DNA of 64,000 nt, taken from positions 62,001 through 126,000 of the forward strand of contig NZ_RBLC01000004.1 in assembly GCF_003634455.1 (NCBI RefSeq), written 5' to 3'. Position 1 is the first letter of the stretch; every line of letters begins with the position of its first letter. This stretch comes from Flavobacterium endophyticum (GTDB lineage Bacteria > Bacteroidota > Bacteroidia > Flavobacteriales > Flavobacteriaceae). Made by a program: the position numbers and the translations under genes. The notes under the pieces were generated by a model. It searched no databases. It worked only from the letters and a program-made list of their open reading frames with translations, and was not told where the DNA came from. Shown piece after piece: positions 43,882 to 53,089 of this stretch.

Positions 43882-46578
43882 TTATTCTTTCGTGTATTTT
43901 GGAATCGTAAACAGTATTTTGGCTCCTGAATCTAATGCATTTTCAGCCCAAATCTTTCCTTGATGGTGTTCAATTATTTTTTTGCAAATCGCTAATCCTA
44001 AGCCACTTCCGATAGGTTTCTTAATGTTTTGGTTTTGCGACTGATAGAACTTGTCAAAGATGGCTTCGAAATCATTTTTGTCAATTCCTTTACCGTTGTC
44101 TGCTACAGCAACCTCAATATACTTTTCGTTTTCCTTGATAAAGATAGTAATTATTCCGTCTTGGTTCGGACAGAATTTGATGGCATTTGAAAGCAAATTA
44201 TGAAGTACTTGTATAATCCGATCCTCGTCATAATACGCCTTGACGATATTTTTCTCCGAAACAATATCTACTTTGATATTCTTGTTCTCGATAAGCTGGT
44301 TCAGCTGCTTTACCGTTTCAGAAATGGTATGGTAGATATTATTACGGGTGACGTAGATTTTCTGTTTTCCTGAATCAAATTTCTCCAAATCTAATATTTT
44401 GGAAATCAGTCTATTTAATCTGTCTGATTCCGAAATGATATTTTGAAGAAATTGCTTTCTCATTTCTTGCGGAATCTCGTCATCATCATGGAGAATCTCT
44501 GTCGCAGCGCGGATTGCGGTTATTGGCGTTCGCAATTCGTGCGAAATCGTATCCAAGAATTCGTCTTTTTGCTTGTCTTTTATTACCAAGTTTTCGTTCG
44601 CCATTTTCAACTGTGCGGTAATCGCTTTTAATTCGCGTGACGTTTCGGTAAGTTTCTTGTTAATGATAATGTTTTCCTTCGATTCTTCTAAAATTTTTAG
44701 AACTTCGGGCAACGTAATTTTTTCCTCCTTGACTACACTGGCAATCAATATCTTCGCTGAAGCCGTTCCGATATGTCCCGTCAATAGGTTTTCTGCAAAC
44801 TTGATAAGCCTGGCATCTGCAAGTTCTTGGTTTTTGTCGATGTTATATTTAAGGCTAAAAAGATTCAAAGCTCTCTTGGTACGTTCTTCGCCCAAAAAGC
44901 GTTTTAATACTTTTTGAATATCGCTGATGTAAGCCGTTCCTTTCCAGATAAATGCATTCTCATGCATTGTAATATATTTGTCAATGTCCACGAACATTTC
45001 GGCATAATTGCGTTCCCTATAATTGCCTTTAAAACTTACAGAAACTGCCAAATAAATCAAGCAGTTAAACAGTATGCTCCAGAACAAAGCTTGTGGCACT
45101 GGGTCTAGATAATCAATTCCGAATAATTGGAAAGGCTTTAATAACTCGATTCCGAAAAGACCATTGGTAATAAAACTGTTATCAAAATTGGTAATTCCGA
45201 TGGCATACGGAACTAATAGTGTGTAACCGCAGATAAAAAAACCAGCAATCATTCCAGCAATTGCTCCGTTTCTTGATCCTCTTCTCCACAAAATAGCGCC
45301 AAAAAATGCAGGTGCTAGCTGCGCAATGATTACAAAAGAAACCATTCCTATAGAAAACAGATTGTATTCCAACACAAAAATCCTATAAATAAAATAAGAA
45401 AGAATAATCAGCAGAAAAATACCGACTTTTCGAATCTGCACGATTTTTTTGGTATTTGTTTCTTGGGAACCGCTTTGCAATCGTCCTAAAAATCCATAGG
45501 GAATTAAAAGATTGTTACTGAGCATCGTAGATAATCCTATGGAAGAAACTACGATCATGGAAATAGCAGCTGAAAATCCTCCAAGAAATACCAATATGGT
45601 TACGACTTGGTTATTAAAAAACTGCGGAATCAATAACGAATAAGTATCTGGATTGACTGTTTTACCTTCAAAAAGAATATTGCCACCCCATGCCACAGGA
45701 TAGACAAAAATATTGAACAGCAGCAAATACAGCGGGAAAAGCCATACCGCTGTTTTGATATGATTTTCACGATTATTTTCGACGACTGACATCTGAAACT
45801 GTCTCGGCAACAAGAAAATAGCAAAAAGCGAAAGCACGCAAAGGAAAAACCAGTTAATGGCTTGCGGAATCCCTCCTATCGTATTTTTTTCTTTAAAATT
45901 TTCCAAAACACTGGCTTGGGCATAAATATCTTCAAAACCATCAAACACAAAAAAAGTGACATAAATTCCCAGGAGAATAAAGAAGAAAAGTTTTAAGATA
46001 GATTCCATCGCAACAGCGGTCACGATACCTTTCCTTTTTTCAGAGGCATCAACATAGCGTGTCCCATAATAAGAAGCAAACAAAGCCAACGCTATTGCTA
46101 CATAGGTAGTCGTATCGCTAAAAATATTTGACTGTGAAGAAGTCTTGCTTACTATATGAAAGGTCTCTGCAATGGCTTTTAATTGCAAAGCGATATAAGG
46201 CAGGATTCCAAAAATACTGATCAATGTTACCAATGCGCCTAAAAAACGGCTGTTTCCGTAGCGGAGCGAAATAAAATCGGCAATGCTTGAAATCTTATTG
46301 ACTTTTGAAATGCGGATGATTTTCCGAAGGATAATAATCCAAGCGGGAATGATAATTATCGGCCCTACATAAATTGGAAGGTAATTTAATCCGGATGTAG
46401 CAGCAACTCCAATACTTCCGTAATACGTCCAAGCACTGCAATACACAGCGAGTGATAACGTGTAGACATATGGATTGTTAGTCCATTTTGTATTGCCTTT
46501 TTTCTCTGCCCAATGTGCAATCAAAAAGAGCAAGCCCAGATAGACTGAAAGAATTAGTAAAAGTCCGAAGCTACTCAT
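43882..46578 (-). CDS. Sodium/solute symporter-STAC-histidine kinase (CbrA-like)
   Basis: An 898-residue fusion. Residues about 1-510 are an SSS/PutP-like transporter with about 13 helices (NNPYVYTLSLAVYCSAWTYYGS near the start). A STAC-type linker follows (NAFIWKGTAYISDIQKVLKRFLG), then a coiled coil. The HisKA box has His680 (SHELRTPITAI), and the HATPase domain shows NLLSNAIKF, DNGKGI and GSGLGLAICKKI. The same architecture occurs in CbrA of pseudomonads, which couples solute sensing or uptake to a kinase. It sits with a lone receiver and acs, so an acetate or carboxylate signal is plausible. A 64-residue membrane protein gene overlaps its start by 8 nt. Confidence 0.9.
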   Translation of the reverse strand: MSSFGLLLILSVYLGLLFLIAHWAEKKGNTKWTNNPYVYTLSLAVYCSAWTYYGSIGVAATSGLNYLPIYVGPIIIIPAWIIILRKIIRISKVNKISSIADFISLRYGNSRFLGALVTLISIFGILPYIALQLKAIAETFHIVSKTSSQSNIFSDTTTYVAIALALFASYYGTRYVDASEKRKGIVTAVAMESILKLFFFILLGIYVTFFVFDGFEDIYAQASVLENFKEKNTIGGIPQAINWFFLCVLSLFAIFLLPRQFQMSVVENNRENHIKTAVWLFPLYLLLFNIFVYPVAWGGNILFEGKTVNPDTYSLLIPQFFNNQVVTILVFLGGFSAAISMIVVSSIGLSTMLSNNLLIPYGFLGRLQSGSQETNTKKIVQIRKVGIFLLIILSYFIYRIFVLEYNLFSIGMVSFVIIAQLAPAFFGAILWRRGSRNGAIAGMIAGFFICGYTLLVPYAIGITNFDNSFITNGLFGIELLKPFQLFGIDYLDPVPQALFWSILFNCLIYLAVSVSFKGNYRERNYAEMFVDIDKYITMHENAFIWKGTAYISDIQKVLKRFLGEERTKRALNLFSLKYNIDKNQELADARLIKFAENLLTGHIGTASAKILIASVVKEEKITLPEVLKILEESKENIIINKKLTETSRELKAITAQLKMANENLVIKDKQKDEFLDTISHELRTPITAIRAATEILHDDDEIPQEMRKQFLQNIISESDRLNRLISKILDLEKFDSGKQKIYVTRNNIYHTISETVKQLNQLIENKNIKVDIVSEKNIVKAYYDEDRIIQVLHNLLSNAIKFCPNQDGIITIFIKENEKYIEVAVADNGKGIDKNDFEAIFDKFYQSQNQNIKKPIGSGLGLAICKKIIEHHQGKIWAENALDSGAKILFTIPKYTKE

Positions 46579-46765
46579 AATATCTTTTGATTACGAGAAG
46601 AGAAATTAAAATCGAAAAAAGCCACAGAGAAAAAAAATAAATATAAATCAGAGGAATCCCTCCTATTGATGATGCGCTGTCAAACAACAGCATCAATGGC
46701 ATGTTGAAGCCTAGCAATAGGATTAGCGAAACAATGATTAATTTTTGTTCGTGTCGTTTTTTCAT
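46571..46765 (-). CDS. 64-residue two-span membrane protein
   Basis: Two hydrophobic segments (about 9-28 and 38-58) with a basic N-terminus (MKKRHEQK). It overlaps the symporter-kinase gene by 8 nt and is therefore coupled to it; a role as a small subunit, similar to small partners of SSS carriers, is possible but unproven. Confidence 0.6.
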   Translation of the reverse strand: MKKRHEQKLIIVSLILLLGFNMPLMLLFDSASSIGGIPLIYIYFFSLWLFSILISLLVIKRYYE

Positions 46766-46780
46766 ACACAGGTAATGATA

Positions 46781-46819
46781 AAAAGCAATAGCCCTTGAGG
46801 AATCCCAAGAGCTATCGCC
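46781..46819 (-). terminator. Terminator of the porin-MFS operon
   Basis: On the minus strand GCGATAGCTCTTGGGA pairs with TCAAGGGCTATTGC (allowing G-T pairs and small bulges) around TTCC, followed by T5. It separates the porin-MFS operon from the kinase/acs operon. Confidence 0.75.
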
Positions 46820-46835
46820 TTATTAAAAACTATTA

Positions 46836-47060
46836 TTATTTTCTTTCGTCATATTCGCCAGTAAGGGCATAATACCCAAAAGTTCCCAGTCCCAATACAA
46901 TCAATGGAGTCAGTACAAAAAGGATAATGATCCCGAATACCAAGTCTTCCTGCTTGTCAGAAACGAATTTAGGGTAGCCAAACTCAAAAATACAAAAATA
47001 AGCTGCGGCTGCGGCCAAGGCCAGCCATATTATTCCGAGAAATCTTTTTAATGCGTTCAT
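46836..47060 (-). CDS. Small two-span membrane protein, DUF6814-like
   Basis: A 74-residue protein with helices at about 8-26 and 40-66, C-terminal YYALTGEYDERK. From memory it fits DUF6814, found next to MFS carriers in Bacteroidota. It lies 12 nt behind the MFS gene, so it is probably a partner or stabiliser of that transporter. Confidence 0.65.
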   Translation of the reverse strand: MNALKRFLGIIWLALAAAAAYFCIFEFGYPKFVSDKQEDLVFGIIILFVLTPLIVLGLGTFGYYALTGEYDERK

Positions 47061-47072
47061 ATTTTTAGTTTT

Positions 47073-48611
47073 TTATTCGTTTTCGATATTGTTTTTTCTT
47101 TTCAAGTAGACCATTCCGATACAGAAACTGATAGCAGCGATTACAATCGGATACCATAATCCTTCTAGATAAAATTGAGGATCGCCATTTTCTTTAGCGT
47201 TGGTAACAAAGTAAGTCGATATGGCGGGAAGCAGTCCTCCAAAAATTCCGTTACCGATATGATAGGGCAGCGACATCGACGTATATCGAATCTTCACAGG
47301 GAACATTTCTACCAAGAAAGCGGCAATCGGGCCATATACCATCGTCACAAAAATGACTTGTATAAAAATAAGAAAAATAAGCGTCCATTTGTCGGTATCA
47401 TTAATGTTTACCGTGGTTTTTGTATCTGATTTCACAGCTCCGTTATCATCAAGAACAGGTTGTCCGTCATGAAGATGGATCGTTTTCACCTGAGTCCATT
47501 TGGTTCCGTCTGCAAATTCTTTGGTAGCGGTATAAATCGAATCCAATTGCTGATGGCTATTTTCTTTAGTTATGGCTACCAGCTTTGCTTTGTCAACAAT
47601 TTCTGTCTTTAGGCTTACATCTGTCGTTTCATACATCATTTTGTAAATCGGTCTGTAAAGCAATATTGCGCAGAGCATTCCCAACATCATGATGGCTTTT
47701 CGTCCTACCTTATCACTCAGCCAACCAAAGAACAAGAAGAAAGGCGTTCCGAATAATAAAGCGAGACCCAGTAAACCATCGGCTTGCGAAGAATCAACAA
47801 ACATTACCGTTTTCAAGAAACTCATGGCATAAAACTGTCCGGTATACCATACGACTCCTTGTCCCATTGCAGCACCAAATAAGGCCAGCAAGACAAATTT
47901 CAGGTTGTATTTATTCCCAAAACTTTCTTTCAACGGATTGGTACTTGTTTTTCCTTCGGCTTTCGCTTTGGCAAAAACAGGCGACTCGTCCATTTTCTTT
48001 CTGATAATATAAGAAACAAATACCATCAAGATAGATACCCAGAAAGGCACTCTCCAGCCCCATTCGTCAAATTGCTCCGGAGTCAATACGCTTCTTGTCA
48101 AAAGGATAACCATCAAGGAAATAAACAATCCAAAAGTTGCTGTAGTCTGAATCCAAGATGTCCAATAGCCACGCTGACCCAGCGGTGAATGTTCCGCTAC
48201 ATAAGTTGCCGCACCTCCATATTCACCACCAAGTGCCAAGCCTTGCAATAGACGTAACACCAATACTAAAAGCGGTGCCATAAAGCCGATACTTTCATAA
48301 CTAGGAACGCAACCAATCAAGAAGGTAGCCCCTCCCATGAGCAAAAGCGTAACCATGAAAGTATATTTACGGCCGATCAAATCGCCCAATCGTCCAAAGA
48401 ATAAAGCTCCAAAGGGACGCACCACGAAACCTGCAGCAAAGGTGGCTAATGTGGATAGAAAAGCAGCAGTAGGGTTGTCTGCGGGGAAGAACTTGGTAGA
48501 AATAACCACGGCTAGACTTCCAAAAATGTAGAAATCATACCATTCGATCAAGGTTCCCAGCGAGGAGGCTGTGATTACTTTCCAAATTCCTTTTGTAGAT
48601 GTTGTACTCAT
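47073..48611 (-). CDS. MHS-type MFS transporter with large extracytoplasmic insert
   Basis: A 512-residue symporter of the metabolite:H+ (ProP/ShiA) group: LIEWYDFYIFGSLA, RPFGALFFGRLGDLIGRKYTF, GGEYGGAATYVAEHSP and the central WGWRVPFW. About 12 helices. Between helices near 300-325 and 408-430 lies a hydrophilic insert of about 85 residues, absent from E. coli ProP. Organic acids, proline or betaine are typical family cargoes. It follows a porin gene by 20 nt and precedes DUF6814, giving an outer-membrane to inner-membrane uptake route. Confidence 0.87.
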   Translation of the reverse strand: MSTTSTKGIWKVITASSLGTLIEWYDFYIFGSLAVVISTKFFPADNPTAAFLSTLATFAAGFVVRPFGALFFGRLGDLIGRKYTFMVTLLLMGGATFLIGCVPSYESIGFMAPLLVLVLRLLQGLALGGEYGGAATYVAEHSPLGQRGYWTSWIQTTATFGLFISLMVILLTRSVLTPEQFDEWGWRVPFWVSILMVFVSYIIRKKMDESPVFAKAKAEGKTSTNPLKESFGNKYNLKFVLLALFGAAMGQGVVWYTGQFYAMSFLKTVMFVDSSQADGLLGLALLFGTPFFLFFGWLSDKVGRKAIMMLGMLCAILLYRPIYKMMYETTDVSLKTEIVDKAKLVAITKENSHQQLDSIYTATKEFADGTKWTQVKTIHLHDGQPVLDDNGAVKSDTKTTVNINDTDKWTLIFLIFIQVIFVTMVYGPIAAFLVEMFPVKIRYTSMSLPYHIGNGIFGGLLPAISTYFVTNAKENGDPQFYLEGLWYPIVIAAISFCIGMVYLKRKNNIENE

Positions 48612-48631
48612 ATAAAAATAGTTTTTAGTTT

Positions 48632-50011
48632 TTATAAATAGATTTGCAATTGAACGATAAATTCGCCTTTCTGCCCTTCGATAGTATCAGGCGAAGTATA
48701 AACAGGACGTGTAGAATATTGTGTGGTTACTTTTGCATGATGTCCGTCGATAAAGAAATTTGCTCCGATATCAAACTGACTGCTGGCTTTGTCTAAGGCT
48801 TCGAAATTTTTATAGGTATACGCTCCAAAAGGCTGGATTCTTACTTTTGGCTTTTCTTGCGCAGTCGGTAATAAAAAACCAGCTTGCGTATACCAAATAT
48901 TTCCAGTTCCCATCATCGCTTGGAGATTTCCAGCACCGGCAAGCGCTCTGTCTCCAGTAAAATCTGGATCGGCAGAACCTACGTTCATAATACCTAAATT
49001 TCTAAGATAATTTGGACCGAAATCATAATTATAGAATACGCTATAAGCCGTCAAAGCCATTTTGTTTTCTGGCTTGCCGATCGGCATGTCAACGAATACA
49101 TCAGCAGAAAGCAACGTAATATCGTGCTTATCAATATTTCCTGCTACAGAAGTCTGCGTAGCGTCTGGAGCGTTGTAAAATCCTGCTCCTAAATTGAACA
49201 CTTTTTTAGTTCCTAGATACGAACCTACTTTATACGGCAAAACATTCGACTCTGTGTCTAGGAATTGATATTCAAAATAACCTGCTTTAGACCATTTGGT
49301 ATTTCCGTTGTTATCTACGGCAACCGCTAAATCAGAAGATGCTACATCTACGGGAGCAATATTGGTCGCATATGGTTTATTGTAGCTTACGCGGTACTCG
49401 AATTTGCCATATTTCCCTTTTGCGAAAAGTCCCATCTGACGTGCAAACTGATCTGAGTTTTCAATAAGCGGCCAGCTAAAAATAGGTGAATCGATAGTCA
49501 AAAAATTTAAAGTAGAAGCCATTGTTAAACGTGAAAGTCCCATGTAATAATGCAATCCTCCACCAAGCGAAAGACTGAATTTTTTATCAGCTTCTGGCAG
49601 TACTATCGCATATTCATTCCATGCGTCATGAAAAAATAATCCTGGCTTTTTGCCTTGTCCATACCCTCCGGTTCCAGTAGTACCAGCTGCTCCTCCGTTG
49701 GTAAAAGTCTGGTTATTGATTCCGAAATGGGTCACGATCATATAGCGTTTTGAAAGCTGGGCTTGAAGTAGTATTCGAAGCCTGCGGTTTCCGATATCGG
49801 TACTGGTAGTTGCTTCTTCGCCATTAATCATTGTTCCGGGGTTCATTTCTGAAGAACGAAACCAGATTTGGTTCCACGCCAATACTCTGAGGTATTTTGA
49901 GCCTTCCTCGTTCAAGTTGAATTTGAGACCGCTACCATAATCGGGAGCGCCTTGCGAATAACCATTCAGGGAGGCCGATAAAACTACTGCAATCAAAAAA
50001 AATCGTTTCAT
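48632..50011 (-). CDS. Outer-membrane porin
   Basis: A 459-residue barrel with signal peptide MKRFFLIAVVLSASLNGYSQG. Alternating beta-strand patterns, many Tyr/Phe at strand ends and a terminal QLQIYL beta-signal ending in an aromatic/hydrophobic pattern fit a 16- or 18-stranded porin of the OprO/OprP-like type. It is the first gene of the porin-MFS-DUF6814 operon; it likely admits the same anion or organic acid that the MFS carrier takes up. Confidence 0.82.
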   Translation of the reverse strand: MKRFFLIAVVLSASLNGYSQGAPDYGSGLKFNLNEEGSKYLRVLAWNQIWFRSSEMNPGTMINGEEATTSTDIGNRRLRILLQAQLSKRYMIVTHFGINNQTFTNGGAAGTTGTGGYGQGKKPGLFFHDAWNEYAIVLPEADKKFSLSLGGGLHYYMGLSRLTMASTLNFLTIDSPIFSWPLIENSDQFARQMGLFAKGKYGKFEYRVSYNKPYATNIAPVDVASSDLAVAVDNNGNTKWSKAGYFEYQFLDTESNVLPYKVGSYLGTKKVFNLGAGFYNAPDATQTSVAGNIDKHDITLLSADVFVDMPIGKPENKMALTAYSVFYNYDFGPNYLRNLGIMNVGSADPDFTGDRALAGAGNLQAMMGTGNIWYTQAGFLLPTAQEKPKVRIQPFGAYTYKNFEALDKASSQFDIGANFFIDGHHAKVTTQYSTRPVYTSPDTIEGQKGEFIVQLQIYL

Positions 50012-50116
50012 AATCTAGTTAGTTTATTGTGTTAATACTTCGCTTATTGGAGTACCAAATTCAATAATTGAAACGATGAAAAAAATATAGATATATATAA
50101 TTGTAAAGTGGTATAG

Positions 50117-50536
50117 CTAATCTTTGAAACGCTCCCATTTTATGAGCATAAACTTATCCCCTAGCTCGGTAATAATCATTCCTGCACCTGACAATTGTTC
50201 TTTGTTTTTAAGAAACTCAACTAACTCTAAATGACTGTATATCTTATAAGTAGGATGATAATCTGCATGAGATGGTTTTTTGACTTTAAACTCCTTGATC
50301 CAATTGCTGACGGTTACATGCGACACGCCTAGAATTCTTTCAATTTCCCTAAAACTTAGCCCTTCAAGATAGAGCTGAAGTGCCTTGGTAACATAGTAGT
50401 TATCTATCTTTTTGCCGATCTTATTAACAGTAAAATAATAATTGCATTTTTTACATAAGTACCGCTGTCTGTCTTTGATGACACCACTTTTTACAATTTC
50501 ATTCCGTTGGCATTTTGGGCAGGCTAAAATCTCCAT
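50117..50536 (-). CDS. Orphan InsA-like zinc-finger/HTH protein
   Basis: A 139-residue protein. An IS1/IS1595-type N-terminal zinc ribbon has Cys6, Cys9, Cys28 and Cys31 (CPKC; CKKC). A helix-turn-helix follows at about 56-83 (GLSFREIERILGVSHVTVSNWIKEF), as in InsA of IS1. The C-terminal 50 residues are unrelated to a transposase core. No InsB-like DDE gene or terminal inverted repeats are adjacent, so I infer a domesticated DNA-binding regulator rather than an active insertion sequence. It lies upstream of the porin operon on the same strand. Confidence 0.75.
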   Translation of the reverse strand: MEILACPKCQRNEIVKSGVIKDRQRYLCKKCNYYFTVNKIGKKIDNYYVTKALQLYLEGLSFREIERILGVSHVTVSNWIKEFKVKKPSHADYHPTYKIYSHLELVEFLKNKEQLSGAGMIITELGDKFMLIKWERFKD

Positions 50537-50763
50537 GTATATAAATTTTGCATAAATATACTATTTTAGCAAATATCAATAAAGAATATGATTAAAAAAT
50601 TAAAATATTTTTACACACTATATAATTTTATTCTGAATTTCTTGATGATTCGTAAGCTTTTGCTCTCTTTATGTATATTGAAGTTTTTTGTAACAGAAAA
50701 ACAAAAACTTTAGACCTTCAAAGGTTTTAAGAATTTAATAAGAAACAAACGAATATTGATGAC

Positions 50764-50771
50764 TATCTTTG
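50764..50771 (+). promoter_or_regulatory. Candidate -7 element for the ClC gene
   Basis: TATCTTTG matches TAnnTTTG exactly, 19 nt before the ATG at 50791. Confidence 0.45.
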
Positions 50772-50790
50772 AATAAATCACATTCCAGAA

Positions 50791-52053
50791 ATGCAAATTC
50801 GCAAAAAAGTAATTGGATTAAAATGGCTGAAGCTTGCCCTTGCCGCATCCTTAGTAGGATTTCTTGCTTCTCTTCTTGCCATTTCATTGAAACACGTTAC
50901 AGAGCATTATGAAGAAATTTTCTTCAGGAGGACAGAAAAAAACAGCTTTCTGCTTTTGATACTCCCTTTTATAGGACTTTCTGTTATCTATTTTTTAAGG
51001 CTGTATCTATTCAAGAACAAAGAAAACAAAGGCATTAAGGAAGTTTTTGAAAGCACAAAGCCAGGCAAAAGCCTTCCTGCTTATAAAATTCCTTCCCATT
51101 TTATCAATGGTTTGATTACCGTCGCTTTTGGCGGCTCTACAGGTATCGAAGTTTCTACAGTCGTAGCTTCTGCAGCAGTAGGCTCGATTGCCCATTCCAA
51201 AGAAAGTTTTTTGAAGAAATACAAAACCGAATTAATTTGTGCTGGAGTAGCTGCTGGAGTGGCTGCCTTGTTTGCAAGTCCGATTGCCGGGCTTTTGTTT
51301 GCGTATGAAGTCATCTCAAAAAAATTATCCAAGTCTTTTTTATTTGTAGTTGCTATAGCCGTGGGCGTTGCAGGATTGTTTTTATTCTTTTTAGACGAAA
51401 AACCACTGTTTGCCGTAGGTCTTGAGCAATGGCATTACCATGCTATTCCTTATTTTATTTTGCTCGGAATTGTAGCAGGTCTGAATTCGGTCTATCTTAC
51501 AAAATGTGTACTCAAGATAAAATCCTTGTTTTTAAAAATACAAACGCCGTATTACAGAGTTGTACTTGGCGCAGTAATTGTCGGAATTGGATTATTTGCC
51601 TTCCCTCAATTATTTGGTGATGGCTATCATACTGTAAAAGAAAACATTATAACATCCCATACGGCTATTCCCGCAGTTTCGGTGCTTCTGACATTGGCAG
51701 CATGTATACTGTTAAAACCTGTAATGACTTCTGTTACCTTGTCTTCTGGCGGCGATGGTGGCGTTTTTGCTCCTAGCATCTTTATTGGAGCCTTGCTCGG
51801 ATTGTTGTTTGCTTTTGTATCCAATCGATTTTTTGATGCAGGTGTTATTCCGTTGAATTTTATGGTAATCGGAATGGCAGCCATGCTCAGTGCTAGTATA
51901 AGCGCTCCTTTTACGGCGTTATTTTTAGTGTGCGGACTCGTGGGAAGTTATGTCTTATTCTGGCCCATTTTGGTCGTTTCTTTAGTGTCTAGATACGTAG
52001 CTCAAAAGCTTTGTCCTTACACCGTATACACTTACGTCCAAAAAACCGTATGA
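50791..52053 (+). CDS. ClC-family chloride channel/transporter
   Basis: A 420-residue inner-membrane protein. The anion-filter regions are visible: GGSTGIEVS near 110 (in place of the GSGIP form), the GVAAGVAALFASPIAGLLFAYE stretch and the conserved SGGDGGVFAPSI. No CBS domains, so the short form. Whether it is a channel or a Cl-/H+ exchanger depends on the gating Glu, which is present as Glu in the GIE tripeptide. The HPP gene starts inside its stop codon (ATGA overlap), implying coupling. Confidence 0.9.
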   Translation: MQIRKKVIGLKWLKLALAASLVGFLASLLAISLKHVTEHYEEIFFRRTEKNSFLLLILPFIGLSVIYFLRLYLFKNKENKGIKEVFESTKPGKSLPAYKIPSHFINGLITVAFGGSTGIEVSTVVASAAVGSIAHSKESFLKKYKTELICAGVAAGVAALFASPIAGLLFAYEVISKKLSKSFLFVVAIAVGVAGLFLFFLDEKPLFAVGLEQWHYHAIPYFILLGIVAGLNSVYLTKCVLKIKSLFLKIQTPYYRVVLGAVIVGIGLFAFPQLFGDGYHTVKENIITSHTAIPAVSVLLTLAACILLKPVMTSVTLSSGGDGGVFAPSIFIGALLGLLFAFVSNRFFDAGVIPLNFMVIGMAAMLSASISAPFTALFLVCGLVGSYVLFWPILVVSLVSRYVAQKLCPYTVYTYVQKTV

Positions 52054-52640
52054 TGCCGATTCGAAAAATAAAACGCACTTATCGCAAGACAAGATATGTC
52101 CTATACAAAGAAACTCTTGTCGATTTCAGGGAACATTTTTGGGCCTTCATAGGCTCGTTTGTCGGAATGGGACTAATCGCCTATCTACAATATGGCAAAA
52201 TGAACGAGTCGGATTTTGTGTTCTTGATCGGTTCTTTCGGAGCTTCGTGCGTTTTAGTTTATGGAGTCATTCAGAGTCCATTGGCGCAGCCCCGAAACTT
52301 AATCGGCGGACATGTGGTTTCTGCTCTGATTGGAGTCTCAGTACAGAAATTGGTTCCTGATCTTTTATGGATTGCTGCTCCCCTGGCTGTCTCACTTTCG
52401 ATAGTGTTCATGCAGATTACCAAAACATTGCATCCTCCTGGAGGCGCTACGGCGTTAATTGCTGTTACAGGCGGTGCGCAGATCAAAGAGCTGGGATATA
52501 TTTATGTCATTTCTCCTGTACTTAGCGGTGCGCTTATTCTTTTAATTGTTGCACTGATTTTCAACAACCTGACGCCCAAAAGGAAATATCCTGCCGTCCC
52601 AATCCTTAGAAAGCGAAAAAGAAAAAAGCTCCCAAATTAG
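52050..52640 (+). CDS. HPP-family membrane protein
   Basis: A 196-residue membrane protein starting at the ATG 52050, which overlaps the ClC stop by 4 nt; a second ATG follows at once. The family signature is LHPPGGATALIAV, with LAQPRNLIGGH nearby. Five or so hydrophobic helices and basic ends are seen. HPP proteins of some bacteria and plants transport nitrite, so an anion role next to ClC is reasonable but inferred. Confidence 0.85.
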   Translation: MMPIRKIKRTYRKTRYVLYKETLVDFREHFWAFIGSFVGMGLIAYLQYGKMNESDFVFLIGSFGASCVLVYGVIQSPLAQPRNLIGGHVVSALIGVSVQKLVPDLLWIAAPLAVSLSIVFMQITKTLHPPGGATALIAVTGGAQIKELGYIYVISPVLSGALILLIVALIFNNLTPKRKYPAVPILRKRKRKKLPN

Positions 52641-52651
52641 AGAGCTTTTTA
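52622..52651. terminator. Bidirectional terminator between HPP and DUF2147 genes
   Basis: AAAAAGCTC and GAGCTTTTT form a perfect stem around a 10 nt loop; both genes converge on it. The left arm lies within the last codons of the HPP gene. Confidence 0.75.
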
Positions 52652-52654
52652 GTT

Positions 52655-53089
52655 TTATTTATCAACGCGAGTCCAATACTGCGTCCTTCCTAAGAGCGAA
52701 ACGCCTATGTACCCCCGCACTTTTAGTTTGTTTGCACTTTCAAGCGTAATGTGGCATTTGTATTCTTTTCCGTTTTTAGGATCGAGGATTGTGCCATCTT
52801 CCCAAGTATCGCCGTCTTTGGTAAGGCCTTCAATAATTACCAGCCCTTTTATAGGCTTGTCTTTTTTAGCTCCTTTACACTTTTCACAGATTTTGTCTTC
52901 TTTGCCTTTTTCAAGGATTTCTAAAACCCTGCCATAAATCTTGTCATTTTTCTCATAAATTTCGACAATAGACTTGGCCGCTCCGGTTTCATCATCAAAT
53001 GTTTTCCATTTTCCGGTAACTGTTTGGGATTGTCCAGATTGTATTCCCACGAATAGCAGAAAAATACCATATACTAGTAGCTTTTTCAT
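52655..53089 (-). CDS. DUF2147 secreted protein
   Basis: A 144-residue protein with signal peptide MKKLLVYGIFLLFVGIQSGQSQ. The body fits DUF2147: VTGKWKTFDDETGAAKSIVEIYEKNDKIYGRV, CEKCKGAKKDKPIKGL with a CxxC-like pair, WEDGTILDPKNGKEY and the C-terminal VRGYIGVSLLGRTQYWTRV. Function unknown, lipocalin-like fold suggested in the family. The ATG overlaps the preceding OMP stop by 4 nt. Confidence 0.85.
   Translation of the reverse strand: MKKLLVYGIFLLFVGIQSGQSQTVTGKWKTFDDETGAAKSIVEIYEKNDKIYGRVLEILEKGKEDKICEKCKGAKKDKPIKGLVIIEGLTKDGDTWEDGTILDPKNGKEYKCHITLESANKLKVRGYIGVSLLGRTQYWTRVDK

Noticed and set aside
50117..50536. Active IS1-type insertion sequence
   Set aside because: No InsB/DDE gene and no terminal inverted repeats or target duplication were seen.
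50588..50713. 41-codon ORF upstream of the ClC gene
   Set aside because: Hydrophobic low-complexity sequence in an AT-rich gap, no promoter-like element, probably chance.
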